This document shows positions 56,003 to 64,000 of a stretch of 64,000 nucleotides of DNA, in pieces (position 1 is the stretch's first letter; each line of letters opens with the position of its first letter). The stretch lies in assembly GCA_047936785.1 (NCBI GenBank), contig CP176394.1; one strand, given 5' to 3'. This DNA is from Acidaminobacterium chupaoyuni (lineage in GTDB: Bacteria; Bacillota; Clostridia; Oscillospirales; Butyricicoccaceae). The notes under the pieces are model-generated. The model did not search any database and was not told the origin of the DNA. It saw only the letters and a list, made by a program, of their open reading frames with translations. The translations under genes and the position numbers were made by a program.

Positions 56003-56495
56003 GGGGCAACATTCCTTGAATGGTATTTAAAAAGATCCGGCGGCTTTCAAAATCGATATGATCCATAAATTCATCCACCGCGGGGATCAGAATTTCATTG
56101 TTTTCGCCTTGGATCACATAAAGATCAGAAGAGGGCATCTCCTGAAAATCTTTCAAAACGCCCAGCACAGCTTGTGTGCGGTTGTCAAACACCTCAAACC
56201 CTAAAATATCTGCAATATAATATTCGTCTTCGGGCAGAGAAACCTGTTCTTTATCAAAGAAGACAAGTTTGTTTTTCAGCGCTTCGGCCTGTTCCAAGGT
56301 GGTCACACCCTCTAATTTCACCAGAAGGAACTGCTTGTGAGGGCGGCTTTGCAAAAGGGGATAGGCGGTGCCCTCGATATATAAAGCGGGAATTTCTTCA
56401 AAGAACTCGGGGCCATCGCACCAGGGGTCGATTTTTAATTCTCCACGGACGCCATGGGTGTTGATGATGCGCCCACATTCCAGAAGTTCGGGCAT
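55992..56495 (-). CDS. rimM: Ribosome maturation factor RimM
   Basis: A 167-residue 30S assembly factor acting near S19. GRIINTHGVRGELKI opens the first barrel and a PRC-barrel (DEYYIADILGFEVFD ... EILIPAVDEFMDHIDFESRRIFL) closes the protein. ATG 56495 has AAGGAGTGG upstream; the frame runs further up (to 56576) but overlaps the KH gene and lacks a site. Confidence 0.93.
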   Translation of the reverse strand: MPELLECGRIINTHGVRGELKIDPWCDGPEFFEEIPALYIEGTAYPLLQSRPHKQFLLVKLEGVTTLEQAEALKNKLVFFDKEQVSLPEDEYYIADILGFEVFDNRTQAVLGVLKDFQEMPSSDLYVIQGENNEILIPAVDEFMDHIDFESRRIFLNTIQGMLPHED

Positions 56496-56559
56496 AGCTG
56501 CCACTCCTTTCATTTTCAAACAAAAAGCACGGCGGAAAGACCGCCGCGCTTTCAACGCC

Positions 56560-56790
56560 TCAATCGAGAATATCAACTGAAGTGCGCATATTTTCGCGCA
56601 AACCGGCAGCTTTGATCAGAGTTCGAATCTCTTTTGCAATGCGGCCCTGTCTGCCGATCACCTTGCCCATGTCTGCCTGCGCCACACGCAGCTGAAGTGT
56701 CATGGTATCGCCGTTGACGATGGCTTCCACAGAAACTGCTTCGGGATCATCAACAAGGTGTTCGGCGATATAAGAAAGAAGTTCTTTCAT
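56560..56790 (-). CDS. khpA: KH domain RNA-binding protein KhpA (YlqC)
   Basis: A 76-residue single KH domain protein (VIGRQGRIAKEIRTLIKAA holds the GxxG loop, here GRQG). In related bacteria it pairs with KhpB/EloR and affects cell division and small RNAs. It lies between rpsP and rimM as usual. Confidence 0.92.
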   Translation of the reverse strand: MKELLSYIAEHLVDDPEAVSVEAIVNGDTMTLQLRVAQADMGKVIGRQGRIAKEIRTLIKAAGLRENMRTSVDILD

Positions 56791-56808
56791 CGTGGCACGT
56801 CCTTTCGA

Positions 56809-57057
56809 TTAAAGAGCGCCGGCTTTTTTCAGAAGAGCGCGGACAGTGTCTGTGGGCTGAGCGCCGTTCTTGATCCACTGCTGAGCACGCTCCGCGTCAA
56901 CTTTGATCTCAACGGGAGTTACCAGAGGATTATACAGGCCGATTTCTTCAATAAATCTGCCATCTCTGGGATAACGGGAATCCGCTACCACGATACGATA
57001 GAAAGGAGCTTTTTTAGCGCCCATTCTTCTCAGTCTGATCTTAACCATTATTTTCAC
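56809..57057 (-). CDS. rpsP: 30S ribosomal protein S16
   Basis: 82 residues. VKIRLRRMGAKKAPFYRIVVADSRYPRDGRFIEEIGLYNP is the family signature. GGAGG precedes the start. Sits in the conserved ffh-rpsP order. Confidence 0.97.
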   Translation of the reverse strand: MKIMVKIRLRRMGAKKAPFYRIVVADSRYPRDGRFIEEIGLYNPLVTPVEIKVDAERAQQWIKNGAQPTDTVRALLKKAGAL

Positions 57058-57107
57058 CTCCGTAATTCATATCTGTTTCTCTTTACAAATAAACATTTGC
57101 AAGCGGT

Positions 57108-58451
57108 TTAAAAAGGCATTTTAAAGCCTTTCAGGCCCCTCATTTTTTTCTTGCCGCTGCCGGCAAGCTGTTTCATCATCAGCTGGGTGGCTTCGAACTG
57201 TTTTAAAAGACGGTTGAGGTCTTCCACCTTCTGGCCACTGCCTGCGGCGATGCGCTTTTTGCGGGAATAATTTAAAACATCCGGGTTATCCCGTTCATAA
57301 GGGGTCATAGATTGGATCAGCGCTTTTGTGCGCCCCAGAACTTTTTCATCGACCTGCATGCCGCTGAGGGCTTTTCCGCCCATGTTCCCGGGGAGCATCC
57401 CCATGATATCCGACATGCTGCCCATGTCTTTCATCTGGTTAAGCTGATCGTAAAAATCTGTCAGAGTCAGTTTGCCCGAGCGCATCTTTTTTTCAAGTTC
57501 CTGCGCTTTCTTTTCGTCAAAGTTCTGCTGGGCTTTTTCGATCAGACTCATGACATCGCCCATCCCCAGCAGGCGGGAAGCCATGCGATCAGGATGGAAG
57601 GGTTCAATGGCATCAAGCTTTTCGCCTGTGCCGCAGAATTTGATGGGTTTGCCGGTCACTGCGCGAACGGAAAGGGCCGCGCCGCCGCGGGCATCGCCAT
57701 CTAACTTGGAAATCAAAACGGAATCGATGCCCAGAGCATCGTTAAAAGCGGAAGCCGCGTTGACGGCATCTTGGCCTGTCATGGCGTCCACTACCAGCAT
57801 GATCTCATTGGGTTTCAGCTCGGCTTTCAAGCGCTTGAGCTCATCCATCAGCGCTTCATCGATATGCAGACGGCCGGCGGTATCGATCAGCAAAAGATCG
57901 TTGCCATGCTGTTTGGCATATTGATAGGCCGCTTTGGCAATTTCCACCGGGTCGCCCTGGCCTTGTTCGAATACCGGGATATCCAGCTGGCCGCCCACCA
58001 CTTTCAATTGATCGATGGCGGCGGGGCGATAGACATCACAGGCGCAGAGCAGGGGGCGCTTGTTTTCGCGCTTTTTATAATAACCGGCCAATTTTGCGCA
58101 GTTGGTGGTTTTGCCGGCGCCCTGAAGGCCCACAAACATCACCACAGTGGGGGGGCTGGAAGCCATCTGGATGCGGCTTTGAGAACCGCCCATCAAGGCT
58201 GTCAGTTCTTCGTTAACAATTTTGATCACTTGCTGCGCGGGGGTCAGGCTTTCCAAAATCTCGGTGCCCACCGCACGCTCGGTAACACGGTTGATAAAAT
58301 CTTTTGCAACTTTAAAATTGACATCCGCTTCTAAAAGCGCCATGCGAATTTCGCGCATTGCCGCGCGCACATCTGTTTCTGTCAGCCTGCCGCGGGAACG
58401 CAGTTTTTGAAAAACACCGTTCAGTTTTTCGCTTAATCCTTCAAAAGGCAT
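57108..58451 (-). CDS. ffh: Signal recognition particle protein Ffh
   Basis: The GTPase of SRP, partner of the SRP RNA at 14.3-14.6 kb. 447 residues with N domain, G domain (GLQGAGKTT, DTAGRLHID, TKLDGDARGG-type in SKLDGDARGGAAL) and methionine-rich M domain (QLNQMKDMGSMSDIMGMLPGNMGG). I use ATG 58451, which has GGAGG upstream. Confidence 0.97.
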   Translation of the reverse strand: MPFEGLSEKLNGVFQKLRSRGRLTETDVRAAMREIRMALLEADVNFKVAKDFINRVTERAVGTEILESLTPAQQVIKIVNEELTALMGGSQSRIQMASSPPTVVMFVGLQGAGKTTNCAKLAGYYKKRENKRPLLCACDVYRPAAIDQLKVVGGQLDIPVFEQGQGDPVEIAKAAYQYAKQHGNDLLLIDTAGRLHIDEALMDELKRLKAELKPNEIMLVVDAMTGQDAVNAASAFNDALGIDSVLISKLDGDARGGAALSVRAVTGKPIKFCGTGEKLDAIEPFHPDRMASRLLGMGDVMSLIEKAQQNFDEKKAQELEKKMRSGKLTLTDFYDQLNQMKDMGSMSDIMGMLPGNMGGKALSGMQVDEKVLGRTKALIQSMTPYERDNPDVLNYSRKKRIAAGSGQKVEDLNRLLKQFEATQLMMKQLAGSGKKKMRGLKGFKMPF

Positions 58452-58504
58452 AAAAACCTCCGTAAAAGCGGTGCGGCCTGATGCCGCCAATGCGAAGCGG
58501 GGAA

Positions 58505-58870
58505 CTATTCTGAAAGCTTCCCTGCGATTTGGATGATTTGATCGACTTGTTTTGCAATTTCATAATTGCGTGGGCCGGTGGAATTGGCCATGGCGATCAT
58601 CGAAGCGGATTGTGTGATCTTTTCGATCTCGGCCTGAATGCCGGCATAGCGGCGCACAAGGCACACACGGTCTTCCGTTTCGCGCAGAATGGTTTCGGCG
58701 CGCACAATGGCATCTCGAACACCCTGACGGGTGATCCCGGCGATTTCTGAAATTTCGGTCAGTGAGAGGTCTTCATTATAATAGAGATCAAAAAGCTCTT
58801 TTTGTTTTTCCGTCAGCAGTTCACCGTAAAAATCAAACAGCATCGACATGTGAAAAGTATCGCTTTTCAT
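58505..58870 (-). CDS. YlxM-like SRP-associated regulator
   Basis: A 121-residue helix-turn-helix protein that partners ffh in Gram-positive bacteria; in Streptococcus mutans it modulates SRP activity. Contains LTEKQKELFDLYYNEDLSLTEISEIAGITRQGVRDAI (sigma-70 region 4-like HTH). ATG 58870 has GGAGGTC upstream; the longer frame to 58990 is not supported. It is first in the six-gene operon. Confidence 0.9.
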   Translation of the reverse strand: MKSDTFHMSMLFDFYGELLTEKQKELFDLYYNEDLSLTEISEIAGITRQGVRDAIVRAETILRETEDRVCLVRRYAGIQAEIEKITQSASMIAMANSTGPRNYEIAKQVDQIIQIAGKLSE

Positions 58871-58919
58871 TCTCTGACCTCCTCTCAATGTAAAGGGTCG
58901 TGCCTTTACAACAAGGGGT

Positions 58920-58948
58920 ATTTTACAAGAAATATGCGGCTTTGTCAA
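58920..58948 (-). promoter_or_regulatory. Sigma-A promoter of the ylxM-trmD operon
   Basis: On the minus strand: TTGACA, 17 bases, TAAAAT, about 50 bases ahead of ylxM. The 250-base region up to lgt has this promoter and a divergent one for lgt, and no gene. Confidence 0.8.
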
Positions 58949-59159
58949 GGCATATTTGCGAAAAAGTCTGTGAAAATTTGCGAAATTCACAGGATTGATG
59001 CAATTTGTAAAGCCTAAAAGCTTTACAAAATTAAAAATCTTCTCAAAAAGCTCGAAAATAGCGAAGAAAAAAGAAAAAACAGGCTTTTAAAAATCAAGCA
59101 AACAGGTAAAAACAGGTAAACATTAGACCGCACGGCAAAAAAGCCGCGGGGGAGTTCCC

Positions 59160-59188
59160 TTGAATAATCAAAGGTGATGTGATATGCT
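59160..59188 (+). promoter_or_regulatory. Sigma-A promoter of lgt
   Basis: TTGAAT, 17 bases, TATGCT. Confidence 0.6.
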
Positions 59189-59237
59189 AAAAAATATCGG
59201 AAAGCCGGTAAAATCTTAAAGAAGCAGGATTTATTTT

Positions 59238-60128
59238 ATGTCACAATATCATTATGTTTCTTTTCCGAAATTATCAGACCATGTTTTCACCTTCAACCGC
59301 ACGGCGGTTTCTTTGGGACCGCTGCAAATCCGCTGGTATGGGGTGATTTTGACGCTGGGGTTCATTCTCGGCGCGCTTTATTTAATGAAGCGCGCAAAAC
59401 AATTCGGCACAGATTCGGATACTCTGGTGGATCTGCTGCTCTGGCTGCTGCCGTGCTCGATTTTGGGCGCGCGGTTTTATTATGTGTTTCACCAATGGGG
59501 CTATTATAAGACCCATTTAAGCGAGATCCCCCGCATTTGGGAAGGCGGCCTTGCCATTTATGGCGGCGTGATCGTGGGCGTTCTGGTGATTTATTTCTTT
59601 GGCCGCAGCAAGAAACGCACATTTGACACCTTAAATTTTTTGGATCTTGCCGCGCTGGGGCTGATGATCGGCCAGATCATCGGCCGCTGGGGCAACTTCG
59701 TCAACGGCGAAGCCTTCGGCACCGCCACTTCTTTGCCCTGGGGCATGGTGATCTCACAGGAAATGACCAAAGCGGGAACCGCTGTTCATCCTACTTTTCT
59801 TTATGAATCACTGTGGAACCTGGCGGGCTTCCTTGTTTTGCATTTCTATTCCCGCCGCAGAAAGTTCAAAGGCGAGATCTTCGCCTGGTATGGCGTGTGG
59901 TATGGGCTGGGCCGTGCCTGGATCGAGGGCCTGCGCACAGACAGCCTTTATATTTTGAATACGCAGCTTCGCGTATCGCAGGTGCTGAGTTTTGCCATCT
60001 TTGCGGTGGCGGCGATTTTTCTCATTATTCTGTATTCCACCAAAAAATATCGCGGAAGCAAAATTTTCGATTTGACGCCCTGTAAAAAAACGCAGGAAGC
60101 CGATGAAAACCAGCCGAGCGAAGAATAA
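59238..60128 (+). CDS. lgt: Prolipoprotein diacylglyceryl transferase
   Basis: Attaches diacylglycerol to the lipobox cysteine of prelipoproteins at the membrane outer face. 296 residues, seven membrane helices. Motifs are WYGVILTLGFILG, HQWGYY, GGLAIYGGVIVG and GQIIGRWGNFVNGEAFG, the last containing the essential arginine-asparagine region. No lspA is next to it. Start ATG 59238. Confidence 0.96.
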   Translation: MSQYHYVSFPKLSDHVFTFNRTAVSLGPLQIRWYGVILTLGFILGALYLMKRAKQFGTDSDTLVDLLLWLLPCSILGARFYYVFHQWGYYKTHLSEIPRIWEGGLAIYGGVIVGVLVIYFFGRSKKRTFDTLNFLDLAALGLMIGQIIGRWGNFVNGEAFGTATSLPWGMVISQEMTKAGTAVHPTFLYESLWNLAGFLVLHFYSRRRKFKGEIFAWYGVWYGLGRAWIEGLRTDSLYILNTQLRVSQVLSFAIFAVAAIFLIILYSTKKYRGSKIFDLTPCKKTQEADENQPSEE

Positions 60129-60160
60129 AAAAGAGAAAATAGAGAGTGAGTGGATGAAAA

Positions 60161-61099
60161 ATGGAAAATTTGCTGTTGGCCTTTCGGGTCGTGCTGCCCC
60201 TGTTCCTAACCATGGCGGTGGGCTATTTTTTGCGCCGAAGAGGCATGGTGGATGAGCCGCTGCTGCAAAAATTGAACAGCCTCGTGTTTAAGGTGTTTCT
60301 GCCAATGCTGCTGTTCGAAAACATTTATTCATCCGATGTGGAATCGCTGCTGAACCCCAAGGTGATTATCACCGCGGTGGTCATTGTGCTGGTGCTGTTT
60401 GTGGCGCTTTGCCTCATTGTTCCGCTGATCGAAAAAGACGGAAAAAAACGCGGCGTCATCGTGCAGGGCATTTTCAGAAGCAACTATATCATTTTCGGAA
60501 TGCCCATCGTGGCAGGCGTTTTTGGCGATAAGGGCATCGGCGTTGTTTCCATCACCTCGGCATTCGTCATCCCGATGTTTAATGTATTGAGTGTTGCCGC
60601 GCTGGAGGCTTTCAGTCACGGCGCTGTGGATAAAAAGAAAATTGCCAAAGGCATTGCCAAAAATCCGCTGATCATTGCTTCTTTGCTGGGGGTCGCCGCG
60701 CTGTTCAGCGGCATCACCATCCCCGAAGCCATTAATAAGGTTTTTGTGGATTTCGGCAAAGTGGCTACGCCGTTAGGGCTGATGAGCCTGGGCGGGTTCT
60801 TCAAATTCGAAGATACCAGACACTGCATCAAGCAGCTGGTGATCATCGTGGTGGGCCGCCTGATCCTTTGCCCGCTGATTTTTTTGCCCATTGTGATCGC
60901 TATGGGGTTCCGCGGGGTGGAACTGATGGCGCTTGCCACCATGCTGGGCGCGCCCATCGCCGTTTCTTCTTTCATCATGGCGCAGCAGCAGGGGGCCGAC
61001 AGCGAGCTTGCGGGGCAGGCGGTGGCTTATACCACTCTTTTATCGGTGGTCACCATGTTCTTCATCGTTTTTGGGCTGAAGCAATCGGGGCTGATTTAA
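60161..61099 (+). CDS. AEC family transporter
   Basis: A 312-residue membrane protein of the auxin efflux carrier (bile/arsenite/riboflavin-like) superfamily, with ten predicted helices. N-terminal PLFLTMAVGYFLRRRGMVDEPLLQKLNSLVFKVFLPMLLFENIY is typical, and the second half shows GLMSLGGFFKF and PIAVSSFIMAQQ. Substrate unknown; malate or other organic acids are possible. It follows lgt by 32 bases and may share its promoter. Confidence 0.88.
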   Translation: MENLLLAFRVVLPLFLTMAVGYFLRRRGMVDEPLLQKLNSLVFKVFLPMLLFENIYSSDVESLLNPKVIITAVVIVLVLFVALCLIVPLIEKDGKKRGVIVQGIFRSNYIIFGMPIVAGVFGDKGIGVVSITSAFVIPMFNVLSVAALEAFSHGAVDKKKIAKGIAKNPLIIASLLGVAALFSGITIPEAINKVFVDFGKVATPLGLMSLGGFFKFEDTRHCIKQLVIIVVGRLILCPLIFLPIVIAMGFRGVELMALATMLGAPIAVSSFIMAQQQGADSELAGQAVAYTTLLSVVTMFFIVFGLKQSGLI

Positions 61100-61115
61100 C
61101 CGGAATGAACATGAA

Positions 61116-61154
61116 AAAAGCCGAAACAGGAATTTCCTGTTTCGGCTTTTCTTT
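61116..61154 (+). terminator. Bidirectional terminator between the AEC and APC genes
   Basis: A perfect 15 bp stem (AAAAGCCGAAACAGG and complement), AATTT loop and TTTTCTTTG; the minus strand has a TTTTTTCAT run. Confidence 0.9.
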
Positions 61155-61165
61155 GTAACTCTGAA

Positions 61166-62497
61166 TTATGCGGCGTGCTTTTTATAGTAGATGGAAGAAA
61201 TCCAAACCACCACGGCGCACAGCGCCAAATAAAGGATAAACAGCGAATTCTGAAGGCCGCCGGAAAGAATGATCAGCGAACCGATCATCGCCATAATGGG
61301 GCAGATCAGGCCGCGCATCTTGCTTTTGATTTCGCCCGATTTCCACAGCTTGATCACGCGGGAATATAACACCAGATAAAGCAGATAGCTGATGGCGATG
61401 GAAATTTCGGAAACATCGCTGTTGGGCAGAAGATTAAAGCGCATGGTCACATAATGGATCGCCATCCAGAAGAAGGAGATCGCATAGGCGAAAATGGCGG
61501 AAGCCACGGGAGTTCCCCATTTTTCATGGAGCTTGGAAAGCTTTTCGGAACCGGGCATCATGCCTTTGCGCAGCGCCAGAGAATAGGGCAGGCGGATAAA
61601 GCCAAGAACCAAACCGTTGACGGTGCCCATCACAGAGATGATCACAAACACGGTGATGGCTTTTGCGAAGAAGGAACCCAGAAGGTTTTCTGCCGCAACG
61701 GCCACATGGGCATCTTCCAGCGCCATGACCTGTTCGGGGCCCACATAGCTGGTCACGCCGATAAAATATGTAACATAGATCACAAGGATCAGCAGGGGGG
61801 CGATGGTCAGCGCCAAAGGCAGGTTGCGTTTGGCGTTTTTCACTTCATGAGAAATCGAGGTGGAAACGACCCAGCCATCATAAGAATAGGCAATGGGGCC
61901 GATGGCGGCAAGCCAAGTGGCGCCAGCCACCGCGCTGGTAGAAGCGTTTTTCAGGCCCGCGATGGGGTCGCCCCAGATGATGCCGCCCACCGCCAGCAGA
62001 ACCAGGGGGATCAGCTTGATGATGGTGGCAGCGTTCTGCATCACCGCGCCCAGCTTCGGCGAGAGCACATTATATAAGAAGCATAAGGTGCAGAAAACCA
62101 TGCCGATGAGGATCTGAAGCCCCAGAGAGCCTTTGATGTTGAACAAAATGCAGGTGTAGATGCCCACCACCCAGGAAACCACCGCGGTGATGGTGGGATA
62201 GTAAATAAAAGTCTGGAACCAGCCGAAAGCACAGGCGGTTTTTTTGCCGCAGAACTGGTCGGCATAAGTGATGATGCCGCCGGGTTCATCTGTGCGCGAA
62301 GCAAGTTCGCTGAGTGTGAGGCCGCCGAAAACGATGGCCACAGCCGCCAAAACAAAAACCAACACGCCTAAAGAGATGCTTCCGCCAGTAGCTTTCAAAA
62401 TGTTATCGCTTTTGAAGAAAATGCCGGAGCCGATGCAGATGCCGATGATCATCGTGATAGCTGTAAAAAGGCCATACTTTTCTTTTGCAGGTTTCAT
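61166..62497 (-). CDS. APC family amino acid permease
   Basis: A 443-residue transporter with 12 helices. N-terminal YGLFTAITMIIGICIGSGIFFKSDNILKATGGSISLG is the core amino acid-binding helix of the amino acid-polyamine-organocation family. Helix 6 area (AIGPIAYSYDGWVVSTSISHEVKNAKRNLP) is conserved too. In this organism it could feed Stickland fermentation, but it is far from the grd operon. Its own promoter leaves a leader of about 85 bases. Confidence 0.9.
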   Translation of the reverse strand: MKPAKEKYGLFTAITMIIGICIGSGIFFKSDNILKATGGSISLGVLVFVLAAVAIVFGGLTLSELASRTDEPGGIITYADQFCGKKTACAFGWFQTFIYYPTITAVVSWVVGIYTCILFNIKGSLGLQILIGMVFCTLCFLYNVLSPKLGAVMQNAATIIKLIPLVLLAVGGIIWGDPIAGLKNASTSAVAGATWLAAIGPIAYSYDGWVVSTSISHEVKNAKRNLPLALTIAPLLILVIYVTYFIGVTSYVGPEQVMALEDAHVAVAAENLLGSFFAKAITVFVIISVMGTVNGLVLGFIRLPYSLALRKGMMPGSEKLSKLHEKWGTPVASAIFAYAISFFWMAIHYVTMRFNLLPNSDVSEISIAISYLLYLVLYSRVIKLWKSGEIKSKMRGLICPIMAMIGSLIILSGGLQNSLFILYLALCAVVVWISSIYYKKHAA

Positions 62498-62590
62498 TTA
62501 GAATCCTCTCTCTTTCTATCTAACAGAGTGGCGAACGCTGTGGCAAATTTTGACGAAACTCCCCCCTACGCACCATGATTTAGTAAGAAA

Positions 62591-62619
62591 ATGGTAGCAG
62601 ATTAAAGCGGTGATGTCAA
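62591..62619 (-). promoter_or_regulatory. Sigma-A promoter of the APC permease
   Basis: On the minus strand: TTGACA, 17 bases, TACCAT. Confidence 0.7.
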
Positions 62620-62710
62620 TAGAAATCCTACAAGATAAAAAAGTAACGATCTTGCATAAACGCTGTGTTCCGCGGGCTTTGCGCAAAAGCGCCGGAGAAT
62701 TGAAAAATGC

Positions 62711-62739
62711 TTGTCAGGAAAAACAGACTGTGCTACCAT
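62711..62739 (+). promoter_or_regulatory. Sigma-A promoter of the HD hydrolase gene
   Basis: TTGTCA, 17 bases, TACCAT, about 40 bases ahead of the start. Confidence 0.65.
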
Positions 62740-62778
62740 AAAAACAAAAGCGAAAGCGAAAGGGAGCGGGAATAAAAC

Positions 62779-63327
62779 ATGACAAGAGAAGAAGCCTGGC
62801 AGCTGCTCAACCAATATAACCACGAAGAATTTCATTTGCGCCACGCCGAAGTGGTGGAAGGCGCCATGCGCTATTTCGCCAAAGATCTGGGGTATGGCGA
62901 TGAAGTGGAATTCTGGGGCATGGTGGGTCTGCTGCATGATCTTGATTTTGAACAGTATCCGCAGGAACATTGTGTGAAAAGCCAGCAGATCATGCGTGAG
63001 CATGGGCTGGAAGAACGCCTGATCCATGCCACGGCCAGCCATGGCTATGGCCTTTGCTGCGATGTGAAGCCCGAGCATGAAATGGAAAAGGTTCTTTTCG
63101 CGGTGGATGAACTGACAGGGCTTTTGGGCGCGGCGGCGCGGATGCGCCCCTCGAAGAGCGTCAGTGATCTGGAACTTTCTTCGGCTAAAAAGAAGTTTAA
63201 GGATAAAAAGTTCGCCGCGGGCTGTTCGCGCGATGTGATCACCCAGGGCGCAGAAATGCTGGGGTGGAGCCTGGACGAACTGATCGAAAAAACCATTTTG
63301 GCCATGCGCGAAGACCCCAGAAATTAA
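62779..63327 (+). CDS. HDIG-type HD domain hydrolase
   Basis: A 182-residue HD phosphohydrolase. LRHAEVVEGAMRYFA (first His), GMVGLLHDLDFEQYP (HD), HATASHGYG and AVDELTGLL (last Asp) form the metal site. It belongs to the small HDIG branch often called 'hydrolase' with unknown substrate. GGGAGCGGG precedes the ATG. It is monocistronic. Confidence 0.85.
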   Translation: MTREEAWQLLNQYNHEEFHLRHAEVVEGAMRYFAKDLGYGDEVEFWGMVGLLHDLDFEQYPQEHCVKSQQIMREHGLEERLIHATASHGYGLCCDVKPEHEMEKVLFAVDELTGLLGAAARMRPSKSVSDLELSSAKKKFKDKKFAAGCSRDVITQGAEMLGWSLDELIEKTILAMREDPRN

Positions 63328-63373
63328 GAAAAGCTCCGCCGTATTTGAAGCGGCCGGAAGGAAATGTCATCCC

Positions 63374-63413
63374 AAAGCCTGTTTCCGTTTTGAAGCGGAG
63401 ACAGGCTTTTTTC
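63374..63413 (+). terminator. Terminator of the HD hydrolase gene
   Basis: A stem of about 14 bp with one mismatch (AAAGCCTGTTTCCG and partner), then TTTTTT. Confidence 0.85.
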
Positions 63414-63432
63414 ACCCAAAGAGCAAAGGAAC

Positions 63433-64000
63433 TCAAAACAGGCTCAGCTGGGGTTCGGCGCGGTGATCTTCATAGCGCTTTAAATAAGCGAGCGCTTCCT
63501 GCGGGCGATAGATCACCTGATGGGCGCGGCATTCCCGCTCGAAAATTTCCATCAGCCGCGCCGCGTGAGGGCTTGGGCATTCATAACGGTTGCCGAAAGC
63601 GCGGAGATAGCGTTCCTTCATGCCGGGGAAATGCTCTTCTAATTTCTGATAAAAATATTGACGGCTGCCATCGCGCAGGGTGACGCCCATGCCGAAAGTG
63701 ACGATGGCTTTGACTTTTGCCTTGAAGCAATCGGAAAGAATGCCCCGCAGATTTTCTTCGGAATCATTGATGAAAGGCAAAATAGGGCAAAGCCAGACAG
63801 CGGTGTCGATGCCGGTTTCCGCCACGGTTTTCAGCATGGCCGCGCGGGAAGCGGTGGAACAGACATTGGGTTCGATCAGACCGCAAAGCGTTTCATCATA
63901 GGTGGTCAGGGTGGTGCAGACCACGGTTTTAGCTTTTTGATCGATCTTTTGCAAAAGCGGCAGATCGCGCAAAAGAAGATCTGATTTTGTCAAAATCGAA
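63433..64000 (-). CDS. Radical SAM protein, SPL/Rv2578c-like (5' end beyond the window)
   Basis: The C-terminal 189 residues of a larger protein; the frame is open to the window edge with no stop. TKSDLLLRDLPLLQKI, the proline-rich PILPFIND and the C-terminal half FGNRYECPSPHAARLMEIFERECR match radical SAM enzymes of the spore photoproduct lyase-like group (COG1533). The CxxxCxxC cluster motif would lie outside the window. A TTG at 63993 could be mistaken for a start. Confidence 0.8.
   Translation of the reverse strand, partial: SILTKSDLLLRDLPLLQKIDQKAKTVVCTTLTTYDETLCGLIEPNVCSTASRAAMLKTVAETGIDTAVWLCPILPFINDSEENLRGILSDCFKAKVKAIVTFGMGVTLRDGSRQYFYQKLEEHFPGMKERYLRAFGNRYECPSPHAARLMEIFERECRAHQVIYRPQEALAYLKRYEDHRAEPQLSLF

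Overview
The window is a chromosomal piece of an anaerobic, low-to-mid-GC Firmicute of the class Clostridia. The evidence is the gene order of the housekeeping blocks (SRP RNA-dnaX-ybaB-recR, ylxM-ffh-rpsP-khpA-rimM-trmD), sigma-A promoters with near-consensus boxes and 17-base spacers, strong GGAGG ribosome binding sites, and an amino-acid-fermenting (Stickland) gene set. The 16S rRNA looks clostridial, possibly Oscillospirales/Ruminococcaceae-like; I cannot place it further without a database.

Layout. 0-12 kb holds general metabolism: a PII-like protein with a cation/proton antiporter, a G5/3D cell-wall protein with rsmA, GTP-type PEP carboxykinase, a metallophosphoesterase, an iron alcohol dehydrogenase, a ferritin-like protein, an MBL hydrolase and an HD-GYP-type protein. 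11.7-14.6 kb is the minus-strand recR/ybaB/dnaX block headed by the large SRP RNA. 14.7-16 kb is a tRNA-Ser followed by two AT-rich accessory genes. 16-24 kb has two TetR regulators, an 874-residue LPXTG surface protein behind a strongly structured leader, a Nudix hydrolase, an exonuclease and an ABC exporter operon with a perfect palindromic operator. 24.3-30.4 kb is a complete rRNA operon (three tandem promoters, 16S-Ile-Ala-23S-5S-Asn) plus tRNA-CAT and tRNA-Ser. 30.4-31.7 kb is a small insert between two copies of the tRNA-Ser terminator region. 31.7-37.3 kb holds acetyltransferases, a sirtuin, uppP, an Mrp ATPase and a deoxyinosine glycosylase.

The centre of interest is 37.5-54.9 kb, a nearly self-contained selenium and glycine reductase locus. 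A LysR regulator diverges from selD (itself with an in-frame UGA). Then come a selenocysteine-lyase-like PLP enzyme, a YedE-type transporter, a TusA-like protein, a DUF3343 protein, selA, selB and selC (tRNA-Sec). A tandem glycine riboswitch with its own terminator leads into grdX-grdE-grdB-trxB-trxA-grdA-grdC-grdD. grdB and grdA both read through in-frame UGA codons. The genes fit one system: take up and activate selenium, charge tRNA-Sec, decode UGA in GrdA and GrdB, and reduce glycine to acetyl phosphate with electrons from thioredoxin, with glycine sensed by the leader RNA.

55-64 kb returns to housekeeping: the minus-strand ylxM-ffh-rpsP-khpA-rimM-trmD operon, lgt, an AEC transporter, an APC amino acid permease, an HD hydrolase and a radical SAM (SPL-type) gene cut by the right edge.
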